From Streptomyces sp. NBC_01314 (GTDB lineage: Bacteria > Actinomycetota > Actinomycetes > Streptomycetales > Streptomycetaceae), in contig NZ_CP108394.1 in the NCBI RefSeq assembly GCF_041435215.1, positions 9,858,001 to 9,922,000 of the forward strand: 64,000 nucleotides of DNA, given 5' to 3'. Position 1 is the first letter of the stretch; each line of letters begins with the position of its first letter. Made by a program: the position numbers and the translations under genes. Positions 16,959 to 25,615 of the stretch are shown here, one piece after another. The notes below the pieces were generated by a model that worked only from the letters and a program-made list of their open reading frames with translations, ran no database searches and was not told the DNA's origin.

Positions 16959-17864
16959 TCAGCCGTCCTTCCCGGTGAGCAGCCGCCGTGGATTGGCGAG
17001 TCGGAAGGCGTACGCCGCCGCCCCGCCCAGGCCGAAGCCGGGCTGTTGCGGGAGTTCGGCGTAGGGACGGTCGGAGCCCTGGACGACGGCGTCCACGCCG
17101 AGGGCGCGGACCACGGCCTCGACGGCGGTCGGGCCGTAGGAGGACGTCTCGACGAAGACGTCCGGGTCCACCCCGGCGTCGCTCGCGCCGCCGCGGGCGG
17201 CGAAGCGCTCCCCGTGCAGCGGGGCGAGCCCGGCCAGCAGGGCGAAGCACACCCGCAGGCGGGAGTGGCGGGGGCGCCCGAAGGCGCGGAAGGCGAACCA
17301 GGCGGAGTGCATCTGCTGGACGTAGGGGACCATCGCGGGCCACCAGCCGGGCCCCTCGGCGCCGCCGGGCGCGGGCCCCGGGTGTACGAACAGCGGGAGG
17401 CCGCGCTCTTCGAGGAGGTCGAGGAGCGGGGCACAGCGCGCGTAACCGGCCGCGTCGGCAAGGGCGTTCGCCGGGAGCTGGAGGCCGACGAAGCCCCGGT
17501 CGAGATCCTTGGCCGTCGCCTTCGCGTCGACGTCCCGTACGCAGGCGGCGGCCCAGGCGCCGAACGGTTCGGGGAGCGCGGCCGAACCCTCGTGATAGGC
17601 ATCGAGCAGGGGGCGCGCCTCGGCCGCCGGCAGCCACTCCACGCCGATCGGGGAGGAGAGCGAGACGAGGGCCAGGCCGAGGCCGTCGGTGTCGGCGAGT
17701 TCCGTACGGCGGGCGATGTCGTGGTCGGCGGGCGGGATCCCGTAGGGCGGCTCACCGTCGAGGAACAGGGTCCACCCGTCCAGGAACGGTGGTTCGCGGC
17801 GTGACCGCAGGGCCGCCACCAGCGAGGGGGTCCACAGATGCTGGTGCACGTCGCAGTTGGTCAT
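16959..17864 (-). CDS. Amidohydrolase-superfamily (amidohydrolase_2) metal hydrolase
   Basis: A 301-residue TIM-barrel hydrolase of the amidohydrolase_2 type. It begins MTNCDVHQHLW, the first metal-binding HxH pair, has LPLFVHPGP in the middle and VVQGSDRPYAELPQ with the late catalytic aspartate. A GGAGG site precedes ATG 17864. The start overlaps by 4 nt the stop of the truncated frame upstream, so it was once the second gene of an operon. The substrate is unknown. A start far upstream would read through the recombinase fragment and is rejected. Confidence 0.85.
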   Translation of the reverse strand: MTNCDVHQHLWTPSLVAALRSRREPPFLDGWTLFLDGEPPYGIPPADHDIARRTELADTDGLGLALVSLSSPIGVEWLPAAEARPLLDAYHEGSAALPEPFGAWAAACVRDVDAKATAKDLDRGFVGLQLPANALADAAGYARCAPLLDLLEERGLPLFVHPGPAPGGAEGPGWWPAMVPYVQQMHSAWFAFRAFGRPRHSRLRVCFALLAGLAPLHGERFAARGGASDAGVDPDVFVETSSYGPTAVEAVVRALGVDAVVQGSDRPYAELPQQPGFGLGGAAAYAFRLANPRRLLTGKDG

Positions 17865-18085
17865 GCCGCTCCTCCCACCAAGGCCGGCGCTTCCCCGGTC
17901 AGGGCGCGCAGGGTGCTCCGGACGTTGTCGGACTCCAGGATGTCGCGGCGCACCGTCTCCACGTCCACCCCGTACTGCCGGTCGTCGTCCAGGCGGGGAA
18001 GAACTTCCCTGATCGCACGCCGCAGGAACGCCGGTCCCCGCCCCAGTACGGCCGGTGCCGCCAGATCCACCGCCCGCGCGGCGAC
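17861..18085 (-). pseudogene. 3' remnant of an unidentified gene coupled to the amidohydrolase
   Basis: About 74 codons ending DILESDNVRSTLRALTGEA and GGAA-stop show normal coding character, and the stop overlaps the amidohydrolase ATG. Immediately upstream the frame changes abruptly into recombinase sequence, so the 5' part was lost at an insertion or deletion junction near 18086. I do not recognise the family. Confidence 0.55.
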
Positions 18086-18263
18086 CTTGAGTGCGACGGC
18101 GAAGGTGAGCATGTCGTCGTCGATGACCTTCGGCCGTTCGCCATGGCTTCCCTTGGCCTCTGCGGTGACCTGACCCTCCAGGGGTCTTCTCCCGGATGTA
18201 GTTGCGCTCGATCCGCCCGGCCACGGCGAACACGGCGAAGAACACGGCGCCCATGCCGTTGCC
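18086..18263 (-). pseudogene. Frameshifted serine recombinase (resolvase/invertase) fragment
   Basis: Reading right to left, one frame gives FFAVFAVAGRIERNYIREKT, the long E helix of serine recombinases. After one extra C near 18178 the next frame gives LEGQVTAEAKGSHGERPKV and IDDDMLTFAVALK, the linker and first part of the DNA-binding domain. Catalytic serine and helix-turn-helix end are missing. It is a mobile-element relic at the left edge of the ars island. The 255 nt to arsC (18264-18518) hold nothing I recognise. Confidence 0.75.
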
Positions 18264-18518
18264 CGGTGGAGGGCTTCGAGCTGGCACGCCGGCGCCTGGC
18301 GGGCGGTCGAGGTGTTGATTGACGACAACTCCCAGCCCTGCCCGACAGCCTGGCGGTGGCCGCGGAAGTGGTCGTCACGCAGACCCTTGTCGAAGGTCTC
18401 GGCATGGTGGCCCATGTCCGTCTCGTCCTGAGCTTTGTCCCTGAGGCCAGGGTTACCGCCGTCCTCTGAGCGGCAACAGCCGTCACTCCGCTCTCGGCGT
18501 CGGAGTCGAGGGGCGAGC

Positions 18519-18917
18519 TCACAGGAGTTCGGCGATCAGGCCGCGGATGCGCCGCTCGATCTCGTCCCGGATCGGGCGGACGGCTTCGACGCCCTGTCCG
18601 GCGGGGTCGTCGAGCTTCCAGTCGAGGTAGCGCTTGCCGGGGAAGACGGGGCAGGCGTCCCCGCAGCCCATGGTGATACACACGTCCGACGCCTTGACCG
18701 CTTCAACGGTGAGGATCTTGGGCGTCTGGGCGGACATGTCGATGCCGACCTCGCGCATCGCCTCGACCGCGGCCGGGTTGACGGAGCCCGCGGGTGCGGA
18801 GCCTGCGGAACGGACCTCGACGCGGTCCCCGGCCAGATGGGTCAGCCAGGCGGCGGCCATCTGCGAGCGGCCGGCGTTGTGGACGCAGACGAACAGAACG
18901 GAGGGCTTCTCGGACAC
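18519..18917 (-). CDS. arsC: Arsenate reductase, low-molecular-weight phosphatase type
   Basis: A 132-residue cytosolic enzyme reducing As(V) to As(III). The phosphatase-like loop is VLFVCVHNAGRSQ with nucleophile Cys11. Later Cys80, Cys85 and Cys89 (VCITMGCGDACPVFPG) provide the resolving cysteine of the thioredoxin-linked class, and YLDWKLDDPAG holds the general acid. GTG 18917 is chosen because it begins directly before the domain; a longer frame upstream reads through the AGGC repeat. It is transcribed away from arsR and acr3 and completes detoxification with them. Confidence 0.92.
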   Translation of the reverse strand: MSEKPSVLFVCVHNAGRSQMAAAWLTHLAGDRVEVRSAGSAPAGSVNPAAVEAMREVGIDMSAQTPKILTVEAVKASDVCITMGCGDACPVFPGKRYLDWKLDDPAGQGVEAVRPIRDEIERRIRGLIAELL

Positions 18918-18933
18918 GAAGGGTCTCTTCTCC

Positions 18934-18953
18934 AGGCAGGCAGGCAGGCAGGC
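18934..18953. repeat. Five AGGC tetranucleotide repeats upstream of arsC
   Basis: Five AGGC units fill 18934-18953, with further interrupted units to 18977, in the leader of arsC. Confidence 0.85.
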
Positions 18954-18999
18954 GGGGAGGCGGGGAAGGCAGGCAGAGAGGCGGATATCAGTCGGCAAT

Positions 19000-19021
19000 G
19001 ACATCATCACCTGATGGTGTC
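19000..19021. promoter_or_regulatory. Likely ArsR operator in the arsC-arsR divergent promoter
   Basis: Arms GACATCATCA and TGATGGTGTC (9 of 10 paired, 2-base centre) form a 22-bp dyad 30 bp before arsR. Position and symmetry fit autoregulation; the match to a defined consensus is not checked. Confidence 0.55.
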
Positions 19022-19050
19022 AGCCATTACTGATGTGAAAGTATCAGTCC

Positions 19051-19359
19051 ATGATGACGTCAGTCGACACTGAACTGATCCGGGTCCTGGCGGACCCCCT
19101 CAGGCTTCGGATCGTGACCCTGCTCTCCCGCGAGACGCTGTGCGCCACGCACCTCGTGGAGGAGACCGGTGCCAAGCAGACCAACCTCTCCAACCACCTG
19201 AAGGTGCTCAGAGAGGCCGGGGTCGTGGACACCGAGCCGTGCGGCCGCTTCGTCTACTACAAACTGCGCCCGGACGTCATCGCCCAGCTCGCCGGCCAGT
19301 TCGCCGACCTTGCCGAATCCGCGCGCACCGCCGCCGAGAACAAGAGGGCCTGTCCGTGA
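19051..19359 (+). CDS. arsR: ArsR-family metalloregulator 1
   Basis: A 102-residue winged-helix repressor: ELIRVLADPLRLRIVTLLSR and the recognition helix AKQTNLSNHLKVLREAGVV. It lacks the classic CxC in the DNA-binding helix; Cys31, a cysteine in EPCGRFVYY and one in the terminal RACP are the candidate arsenite ligands, an alternative As(III) site known among actinobacterial ArsR proteins. The start is ATG 19051 or 19054 with no clear ribosome binding site, possibly leaderless. Its stop overlaps the acr3 GTG by 4 nt. Confidence 0.9.
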   Translation: MMTSVDTELIRVLADPLRLRIVTLLSRETLCATHLVEETGAKQTNLSNHLKVLREAGVVDTEPCGRFVYYKLRPDVIAQLAGQFADLAESARTAAENKRACP

Positions 19360-20444
19360 CCCCCACCCAAGCTCCCGCCGCCGCCGAGGACTCCTCGGTC
19401 GTCGCGAAGCTCTCCACCCTGGACCGTTTCCTCGCGGTCTGGATCCTTCTCGCCATGGGCCTCGGCCTCGGACTCGGCCGGCTGATCCCCGGCCTGAACG
19501 GCGCGCTCGCCAAGGTGGAGGTCGGCGGCATTTCCCTGCCGATCGCGGTCGGCCTGCTGATCATGATGTACCCGGTCCTGGCGAAGGTCCGCTACGACAA
19601 GCTCGACACGGTCACCGGCGACCGCAGGCTGATGATCTCCTCGCTGGTCGTCAACTGGATCCTCGGCCCCGCGCTCATGTTCATGCTGGCCTGGATCTTC
19701 CTGGCGGACCTGCCCGAGTACCGCACCGGCCTGATCATCGTCGGCCTTGCCCGCTGCATCGCCATGGTCATCATCTGGAACGACCTCGCCTGCGGCGACC
19801 GCGAGGCCGCCGCCGTCCTCGTCGCCCTGAACTCGGCATTCCAGGTCGTCGCCTTCGGCGTGCTCGGCTGGTTCTACCTCGACCTGTTGCCCGGATGGCT
19901 CGGTCTCGGCGACGGCGAACACCTCGACATCTCCATGTGGAAGATCGCCCTGAACGTCGTCATCTTCCTCGGTGTCCCGCTGCTGGCCGGGTTCCTCACC
20001 CGCCGGATCGGGGAGAAAAGGCTGGGCCGCGAGACCTACGAGGCGAAGTTCCTGCCGAGGATCGGCCCGTGGGCCCTCTATGGCCTGCTGTTCACGATCG
20101 TCATCCTCTTCGCCCTGCAGGGCAGGACCATCACCTCCCAGCCACTGGACGTCGCCCGGATCGCACTGCCGCTGCTGGTCTACTTCGCGGTGATGTGGTT
20201 CGGCACCTTCGCCCTCGGCAAGGCGATCGGCCTGAACTACGACCGCACCGCCACCCTCGCCTTCACGGCGGCCGGCAACAACTTCGAGCTCGCCATCGCT
20301 GTCGCCATCGCCACCTTCGGCGTCACCTCCGGCCAGGCCCTCTCCGGCGTCGTCGGCCCCCTCATCGAGGTCCCCGTCCTGGTCGCCCTGGTCTACGTGT
20401 CGCTGGCCTGGCGCCGGAAATTCACGCAGGAGCGGCTCGCCTAG
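19356..20444 (+). CDS. acr3: Acr3-family arsenite efflux permease
   Basis: A 362-residue membrane protein with ten helices that pumps As(III) out using the proton gradient. It has the Acr3 signature around the essential cysteine, GLARCIAMVIIWNDLACGD, plus ALNSAFQVVAFGVLGWFY and FTAAGNNFELAIAVAIATFG. The GTG start at 19356 overlaps the arsR stop, so the two are translationally coupled. Full length. Confidence 0.94.
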   Translation: MTPTQAPAAAEDSSVVAKLSTLDRFLAVWILLAMGLGLGLGRLIPGLNGALAKVEVGGISLPIAVGLLIMMYPVLAKVRYDKLDTVTGDRRLMISSLVVNWILGPALMFMLAWIFLADLPEYRTGLIIVGLARCIAMVIIWNDLACGDREAAAVLVALNSAFQVVAFGVLGWFYLDLLPGWLGLGDGEHLDISMWKIALNVVIFLGVPLLAGFLTRRIGEKRLGRETYEAKFLPRIGPWALYGLLFTIVILFALQGRTITSQPLDVARIALPLLVYFAVMWFGTFALGKAIGLNYDRTATLAFTAAGNNFELAIAVAIATFGVTSGQALSGVVGPLIEVPVLVALVYVSLAWRRKFTQERLA

Positions 20445-20533
20445 GGGCTGCCGGCGGTGGCCGGGCAGGGTTCACCGCAGGGCAGGGCTCACCGCCGGCC
20501 GGCGCCTGCTCCGCCCGTCCGGTCCTCGCCGCG

Positions 20534-21037
20534 TCAGCCGACGTGGCGGCTGCGGAGCTCCGGCAGGACGCCATCACGCCAGGTCCCGTCCCGTGACGGC
20601 GGCCGAGGCGCTCGCGGGTGCCGATGACCGGAACCGGGCGCGCTGGTCGAGGGCGAGGTCGACGGTGTTCTCCGGGAAGATCCCGGACCGGATCGTCCGG
20701 ATGCCCGCGGCTTCCGTGGAGGCGATCAGCGCGTCCAAAGGGCTCTGGCCACCCCGCGCCCGCGCCCCCGGGCCGCGGGGTGGACGTGGACGGAGTGCTC
20801 CACGACTCCGGCGTACGCGCAGCGGCCGGACACCGCGGTGGCGGCCACCCGGCCCAGCGGCTTGCCGTCGGCGTCGAGCGCGGCGAAGCGGTGCTCGGGC
20901 GGCTTCGCCGCCTCGAACTCCGTTCAGTCGGGGGCGGTGGTCTCGAACGTGGCGTTGCCCTCGTGGATGCCCGCCCGGCAAATGGCGAGGACTTCGTCCG
21001 CGTGTGCGCCGGTGAGTGGTGTGATGGCGGGGCTCAC
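20534..21037 (-). pseudogene. Broken arsN-like GNAT acetyltransferase
   Basis: From GTG 21037 the frame reads AICRAGIHEGNATFETTAPD and hits TGA at 20924-20926 where a tryptophan codon (TGG) is expected. Reading continues as TEFEAAKPPEHRFAALDADG and the acetyl-CoA loop HPAARGRGRGVARAL, then one base is missing before LDALIASTEAAGIRTIRSGI. Further frame changes follow before WRDGVLPELRSRHVG and TGA at 20534. It belongs to the phosphinothricin-acetyltransferase-like ArsN1 group found in ars clusters. The start overlaps the stop of arsR2 by 4 nt. At least three lesions make it non-functional unless they are sequencing errors. Confidence 0.8.
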
Positions 21038-21399
21038 GGCGTGGGCGCGCGGGTGAGGAGCTGACCCATGGCCGCCAGGACCGAGGGCTCGACCCGGTAG
21101 TAGACCCAGGTGCCGCGCCGCTCGGAGGAGAGCAGGCCGGCCTCGCGGAGTTTCTTCAGGTGGTGGGAGACCGTGGGCTGGGAGACGCCGACGTCGGAGA
21201 TGTCGCACACGCACGCCTCCCCGCCCTCGTGCGAGGCCACCAGTGAGAACAGGCGCAGGCGTACCGGATCGCCGAGGGCCTTGAACATCAAGGCGGTCCG
21301 CTCCGCCTCCTCGGCCGTCAGTGGGCGCTCGGACAGGGGTGGGCAGCACGGGGCCGCGGCCTCGGGCTCCAGCAGCGGCAACACCTTCACAGTCGACAT
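21034..21399 (-). CDS. arsR: ArsR-family metalloregulator 2 (CxC type)
   Basis: A 121-residue winged-helix repressor with ACVCDISDVGVSQPTVSHHL, the classic arsenite-binding CxC motif at the start of the recognition region, and a CC pair near the N-terminus (AAAPCCPPLSERPL). The ATG at 21399 has GGGGG just upstream. It diverges from the flavoprotein gene and leads into the broken acetyltransferase. It differs clearly from arsR 1, so the island has two separately sensed modules. Confidence 0.92.
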   Translation of the reverse strand: MSTVKVLPLLEPEAAAPCCPPLSERPLTAEEAERTALMFKALGDPVRLRLFSLVASHEGGEACVCDISDVGVSQPTVSHHLKKLREAGLLSSERRGTWVYYRVEPSVLAAMGQLLTRAPTP

Positions 21400-21415
21400 G
21401 CCCCCATCATCCTTC

Positions 21416-21497
21416 GAATTTCGACAGATGTCTATGTTGACGGACGTCGATATGCGGTGCACTCTTGAGGCGTCAGGACATCGACAAACATCGAATC
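21416..21497. promoter_or_regulatory. Divergent arsR2/flavoprotein promoter with TCGA-type half-sites
   Basis: TTCGACAGATG (from 21420) and ATCGACAAACATCGAAT (from 21480) repeat a TCGACA half-site, with ACGTCGATAT between them. Two ArsR operators covering both promoters are plausible. The stretch is AT-richer than its surroundings. Confidence 0.45.
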
Positions 21498-21513
21498 AAT
21501 AGGGGAGTCCGTC

Positions 21514-22878
21514 GTGAACACATCCACCGAAGCCCTGCCCGTCGTCGTGATCGGAGCGGGCCCCGCCGGCCTGGCCGCCGCCGCCCACCTCACCGAGCGC
21601 GGCCTCACGCCACTGGTCCTGGAAACCGGAACGGCCGCCGGCGGCGCGGTACGCGAGTGGGGCCACGTGCGGCTGTTCTCCACCTGGTCCGAGCTGGTGG
21701 ACCCGGCCGCCGAGAAGCTCCTCGCGCCCACCGGCTGGACGGCCCCCGACGGTGCGACCTACCCCTCCGGCGCGGACTGGGCCGAGCGCTACCTCCAGCC
21801 CCTCGCCGACGCCCTCGGCGAGCGGGTCCACTACGGCGCCACCGTCACCGGCGTCTCCCGCCTCGGCCGCGACCGGATCGTGGACGCCGACCGGGAGCAG
21901 CAGCCCTTCACCGTCCGCATCCTGAATTCCGACGGCACCGAGAAGCGCATCCTGGCCTCCGCCGTCATCGACGCCTCCGGCACCTGGTCCACCCCCGGCC
22001 CCATCGGAGGCGACGGCCTGCCCGCCCTCGGCGAGAAGGCCGCCGCCGACCGGATCTCCTACCGGATCCCGGACCTGAAGGATCCGGCCGTCCGCGCCCG
22101 GTACGCGGGCAGGCGCACCGCCGTCATCGGCTCCGGCGCGTCCGCCTTCACCGCGCTGGCCTACCTCGCCGACCTCTCCGAGGCCGAGAACGGGACCGGC
22201 ACCCACGCGGTGTGGGTCCTGCGCCGAGGTATCAGCGGCTCCACCTTCGGCGGCGGCACCGCCGACCGGCTCCCCGCCCGAGGCGCCCTCGGCCTCGCCG
22301 CGAAGGCCGCCGTCGACGACGGCCACGCCGACGCGGTCACCGGCTTCCGCACCGACGCCGTCCAGCGCGACAGCGACGGCCGGCTGGTCCTGGTCGCCGA
22401 GGACGGCCGCCGCCTGGACCCCGTCGACGAAGTGATCGTCCTCACCGGACTGCGCCCCGACCTGTCCTTCGTCTCCGAGCTGCGTCTTGCCCTGGACGAG
22501 CGCCTCCAGGCCCCGCTCGAGCTCGCCCCGCTGATCGACCCGAACCAGCACTCCTGCGGCACGGTCCACCCCCACGGCGTCAACGAGCTCTCCCACCCCG
22601 AACAGGGCATCTACCTCGTCGGCATGAAGTCCTACGGCCGCGCCCCCACCTTCCTCGCCATGACCGGCTACGAGCAGGTCCGCTCCATCGCCGCCCACCT
22701 CGCCGGAGACCAGGAGGCCGCCGAACGCGTGGAGCTGACCCTTCCGGAGACCGGCGTGTGCGGAGGCGCGGGCCTCTTCGACCAGCCCCAGGCCGCCGAG
22801 GAGACCAGCGGCGGATGCTGCGCGGCCCCCACGACGCTCACGATCGGATCTCCCGCCTCTTCTTCCGGCGGTTGCTGA
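21514..22878 (+). CDS. ArsO-like flavin-dependent monooxygenase of the ars island
   Basis: A 454-residue FAD/NAD(P)H enzyme. VVVIGAGPAGLAAAAHL is the FAD-binding loop, RRTAVIGSGASAFTALAYL the nucleotide-binding loop, and VIVLTGLRPDLSFV the ATG-like motif; GIYLVGMKSYGRAP closes the fold. The C-terminus is cysteine-rich (CGGAGL, GGCCAAP, SGGC), suggesting metalloid binding. Similar flavoproteins, called ArsO, sit in Streptomyces ars clusters; their reaction on arsenic is not settled. GTG 21514 has GGGGAG upstream. The MFS gene follows 5 nt after the stop. Confidence 0.85.
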   Translation: MNTSTEALPVVVIGAGPAGLAAAAHLTERGLTPLVLETGTAAGGAVREWGHVRLFSTWSELVDPAAEKLLAPTGWTAPDGATYPSGADWAERYLQPLADALGERVHYGATVTGVSRLGRDRIVDADREQQPFTVRILNSDGTEKRILASAVIDASGTWSTPGPIGGDGLPALGEKAAADRISYRIPDLKDPAVRARYAGRRTAVIGSGASAFTALAYLADLSEAENGTGTHAVWVLRRGISGSTFGGGTADRLPARGALGLAAKAAVDDGHADAVTGFRTDAVQRDSDGRLVLVAEDGRRLDPVDEVIVLTGLRPDLSFVSELRLALDERLQAPLELAPLIDPNQHSCGTVHPHGVNELSHPEQGIYLVGMKSYGRAPTFLAMTGYEQVRSIAAHLAGDQEAAERVELTLPETGVCGGAGLFDQPQAAEETSGGCCAAPTTLTIGSPASSSGGC

Positions 22879-22883
22879 CCCAC

Positions 22884-24101
22884 GTGTCACACATCAAGGC
22901 CGACGGGGCCGCGACCGGGACGGCGGTCCGGTCGCGGCCCCGCGCCGCGCTGCCCGCTCTGTGCGTCACCCAGATCACCGGCTGGGGAACCGTCTACTAC
23001 GCGTTCCCCGTCCTGAACCCCGCCATCACCGCAGACACGCACTGGAGCGCGGGCGCCACCACCGCCGCGTTCTCCGGCGCACTTCTCGTCTCCGCCCTCG
23101 CGGGAATCCACGTCGGCCGGATCCTGGACCACCGCGGCCCCCGCCTCGTGATGACGGGCGGCTCCGTCCTCGGCGTGCTCAGCCTGCTGACCGTGGCCGC
23201 CGCTCCCCATCTCGCCGTCTTCGCGGTGGGATGGCTGTTGGCGGGCGCGGCGATGGCCGCCACCTTCTATCAACCCGCATTCGCCGCCCTCACCCGCTGG
23301 TGGGCCCCCGACCACATCCGCGCCCTGACCACCGTCACCCTCGCCGGCGGACTCGCCTCCACCGTCTTCGCACCCCTGACCGCCCTCCTCGCCGACCACA
23401 TGTCCTGGCGCGCCACCTATGCGGTACTGGCCGGTGTTCTCGCGATCGTGACCGTGCCCGCCCACGCTCTGGCACTCAAAGCGCCATGGCCGCCCGCCCC
23501 CAAAGATCCTGCTCATGCTGCCGCCAGCGAGTCCGCGGCCCGGGGGAGAGCGTTCTGGATGCTGGCCGCCACCTTCACCCTCTCCGGGTTCGCGATGTAC
23601 GCCGTCGTCATGGGACTCGTGCCGCTCATGCTCGAACGCGGCTACACCACCACCCAGGCCGCCTGGGCCCTCGGTCTCGGCGGCGCCGGACAGACCCTCG
23701 GCCGTATGCTCTACGCCGCCCTCGCCCGCCGCACCGGCACCACCGCCCGCACCACCACGCTGGTCGGCCTCGGCGGCCTCACCACCGCCGCCCTCGCGGT
23801 CACCGCCGGCCCCTACGTGCTCCTCGTCGGCCTCGCCGTGATCGCCGGAACGGTACGCGGCAACCTCACCCTCCTCCAGGCGACCGCCGTCACCGACCGC
23901 TGGGGCACCACCCACTACGGCCGACTCTCCGGGCTCCTCACCGCACCGGCCCACGCCGCGGCCGCCCTCGCGCCCTTCGCCGGCGCCGCTCTGGCCGCAC
24001 CGCTCGGCGGATACCCCGCGCTCTTCGCCCTCCTCGCCGCGCTCTCCACCGTGGCGGCCGTCACCAGCCTCCGATCCAGCCCGCCCCGTCTGGCCCGATG
24101 A
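22884..24101 (+). CDS. MFS transporter of the ars island
   Basis: A 405-residue permease with 12 predicted helices: ITGWGTVYYAFPVLNPAI at helix 1, GRILDHRGPRLVM in the signature loop and FTLSGFAMYAVVMGLVPLML at helix 7. It starts at GTG 22884 right behind the flavoprotein, so it is probably co-translated and may export that enzyme's product. It does not have a GAPDH partner, which argues against ArsJ. The substrate is inferred only from context. Confidence 0.85.
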   Translation: MSHIKADGAATGTAVRSRPRAALPALCVTQITGWGTVYYAFPVLNPAITADTHWSAGATTAAFSGALLVSALAGIHVGRILDHRGPRLVMTGGSVLGVLSLLTVAAAPHLAVFAVGWLLAGAAMAATFYQPAFAALTRWWAPDHIRALTTVTLAGGLASTVFAPLTALLADHMSWRATYAVLAGVLAIVTVPAHALALKAPWPPAPKDPAHAAASESAARGRAFWMLAATFTLSGFAMYAVVMGLVPLMLERGYTTTQAAWALGLGGAGQTLGRMLYAALARRTGTTARTTTLVGLGGLTTAALAVTAGPYVLLVGLAVIAGTVRGNLTLLQATAVTDRWGTTHYGRLSGLLTAPAHAAAALAPFAGAALAAPLGGYPALFALLAALSTVAAVTSLRSSPPRLAR

Positions 24102-24320
24102 TCCCCGCGCTCCGCCCGCCTTCTCGGCGGCCCCGCAGGCCGGTCAGATCGTAGGCGTCACGAACCGTATGAGGTGTCTCCCCTCCCTCCGTGCCGGCCC
24201 AGCATCAATGGGGGCAAATCTCGCACAGAACTGAAATGGGGGCATCGCCGGTGCGGCTCGGCGTGAACGTAACGTGCTGTTCACGGAATTCCATTGACTG
24301 TCATTCAGTCACCGACGACT

Positions 24321-24338
24321 CTGCATGACCATATGCAG
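24321..24338. promoter_or_regulatory. Inverted repeat before the OpuC-type operon
   Basis: CTGCAT and ATGCAG arms separated by 6 bases lie 15 bp before the ATPase start, so a bound protein would cover the leader. An AT-richer promoter zone is at 24260-24320; no gene is visible in 24102-24352. Confidence 0.35.
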
Positions 24339-24352
24339 TCGGGTAAGGGGCA

Positions 24353-25615
24353 GTGTTGATCAGATTCGACGCGGTGAGCAAGAAATATCCCAACGGCACG
24401 ACAGCGGTGGACGACCTGACCCTGGAACTGGCCGAGGGTGGCATCACGGTCCTGGTCGGTCCTTCCGGCTGCGGCAAGACCACCACCCTGCGCATGATCA
24501 ACCGCATGGTGGAGCCGACCGCCGGCACGGTGAGCCTGCGCGGCCGGGACATCAGGGAGGTCAACGCGCCCGAACTGCGCCGGGGCATCGGGTATGTGAT
24601 CCAGCACGCGGGGCTGTTCCCGCACCGCACCATCCTCGACAACATAGCGACCGTTCCGCTGCTGCTGGGGTGGGGCAAGAAGAAGGCGCGGGCCCGGGCG
24701 GCGGAACTGCTCGAACTGGTCGGCCTGCCCGCCGAGATGGCCAAGCGCTACCCGAACCAGCTCTCCGGCGGGCAGCAGCAGCGCGTCGGGGTGGCCAGGG
24801 CGCTGGGCGCCGACCCGCCGTTGCTGCTGATGGACGAGCCGTTCAGCGCGGTCGACCCGATCGTGCGGGCGGAGCTGCAGGCCGAGTTCATCCGGCTGCA
24901 GAAGGAACTGCACAAGACGATCGTGTTCGTCACCCACGACATCGACGAGGCCATCAAACTCGGCGACAACATCGCCGTGTTCCGCACCGGCGGCAAGCTC
25001 GCCCAGTTCGACACCCCCGAGCGGCTGCTCGCCGGCCCCGCCGACGACTTCGTGGCCGACTTCGTGGGGCAGGACCGGGGCATCCGCCGGCTCTCCTTCG
25101 TCGACGCGTCCGAACTGCCGCTGCGCGACGGCCCGGTGCTGTCGGCCACCTCTCCCGTCGCCGAGGCCCGGTCGGTGGACGCGCCCTGGGTGCTCGTCGT
25201 CGACGACGCCCGAAGGCCGCTCGGCTGGGCCGCGACCGACACACTGCCGGCCACCGGCACCCTCGCGGACGCGCCCCTGACCCCCCTCGGCCACACCTTC
25301 AGCCTCGTCGGCGACTCGGCACGCGCCGCCCTCGACTCGGCCCTCCTGTCACCCGCCCGCCTCGCGGTGGCCGTAGACGCGGAGGGCGCGGTCGCCGGAG
25401 TCGCGGACGCGTACGAACTCTCCGCCGGGGTCGCCGCCGAGCGGTCCGCCGAGGGGACCGCCGCAGTGGTGACCGGGAGCGTGTCGGCCGAAGTCGCTCC
25501 GGCGAAGGGGGAGTCGACGGCGAGCGTCGCGTCGGAGCAGTCCGTGTCGTCGGAGTCCGCGTCGGCCGTGGACAAGGCGGCCGCCCCCGACACCCCGGGC
25601 GGCGGTGGCCGATGA
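24353..25615 (+). CDS. Osmoprotectant (OpuC/ProV-type) ABC transporter ATPase with CBS region
   Basis: A 420-residue ATPase energising uptake of glycine betaine, choline or carnitine-like solutes. Walker A is VGPSGCGKTTT, the signature is QLSGGQQQRVGVARAL and Walker B is LLLMDEPFSAVDP; VIQHAGLFPHRT is the Q loop typical of this subfamily. After residue 235 comes a CBS-like regulatory region (WVLVVDDARRPLGWA) and an Ala/Ser/Glu-rich tail of about 60 residues with no clear fold. The start is GTG 24353 or TTG 24356 behind AAGGGG. Its stop overlaps the first permease by 4 nt. Confidence 0.92.
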   Translation: MLIRFDAVSKKYPNGTTAVDDLTLELAEGGITVLVGPSGCGKTTTLRMINRMVEPTAGTVSLRGRDIREVNAPELRRGIGYVIQHAGLFPHRTILDNIATVPLLLGWGKKKARARAAELLELVGLPAEMAKRYPNQLSGGQQQRVGVARALGADPPLLLMDEPFSAVDPIVRAELQAEFIRLQKELHKTIVFVTHDIDEAIKLGDNIAVFRTGGKLAQFDTPERLLAGPADDFVADFVGQDRGIRRLSFVDASELPLRDGPVLSATSPVAEARSVDAPWVLVVDDARRPLGWAATDTLPATGTLADAPLTPLGHTFSLVGDSARAALDSALLSPARLAVAVDAEGAVAGVADAYELSAGVAAERSAEGTAAVVTGSVSAEVAPAKGESTASVASEQSVSSESASAVDKAAAPDTPGGGGR

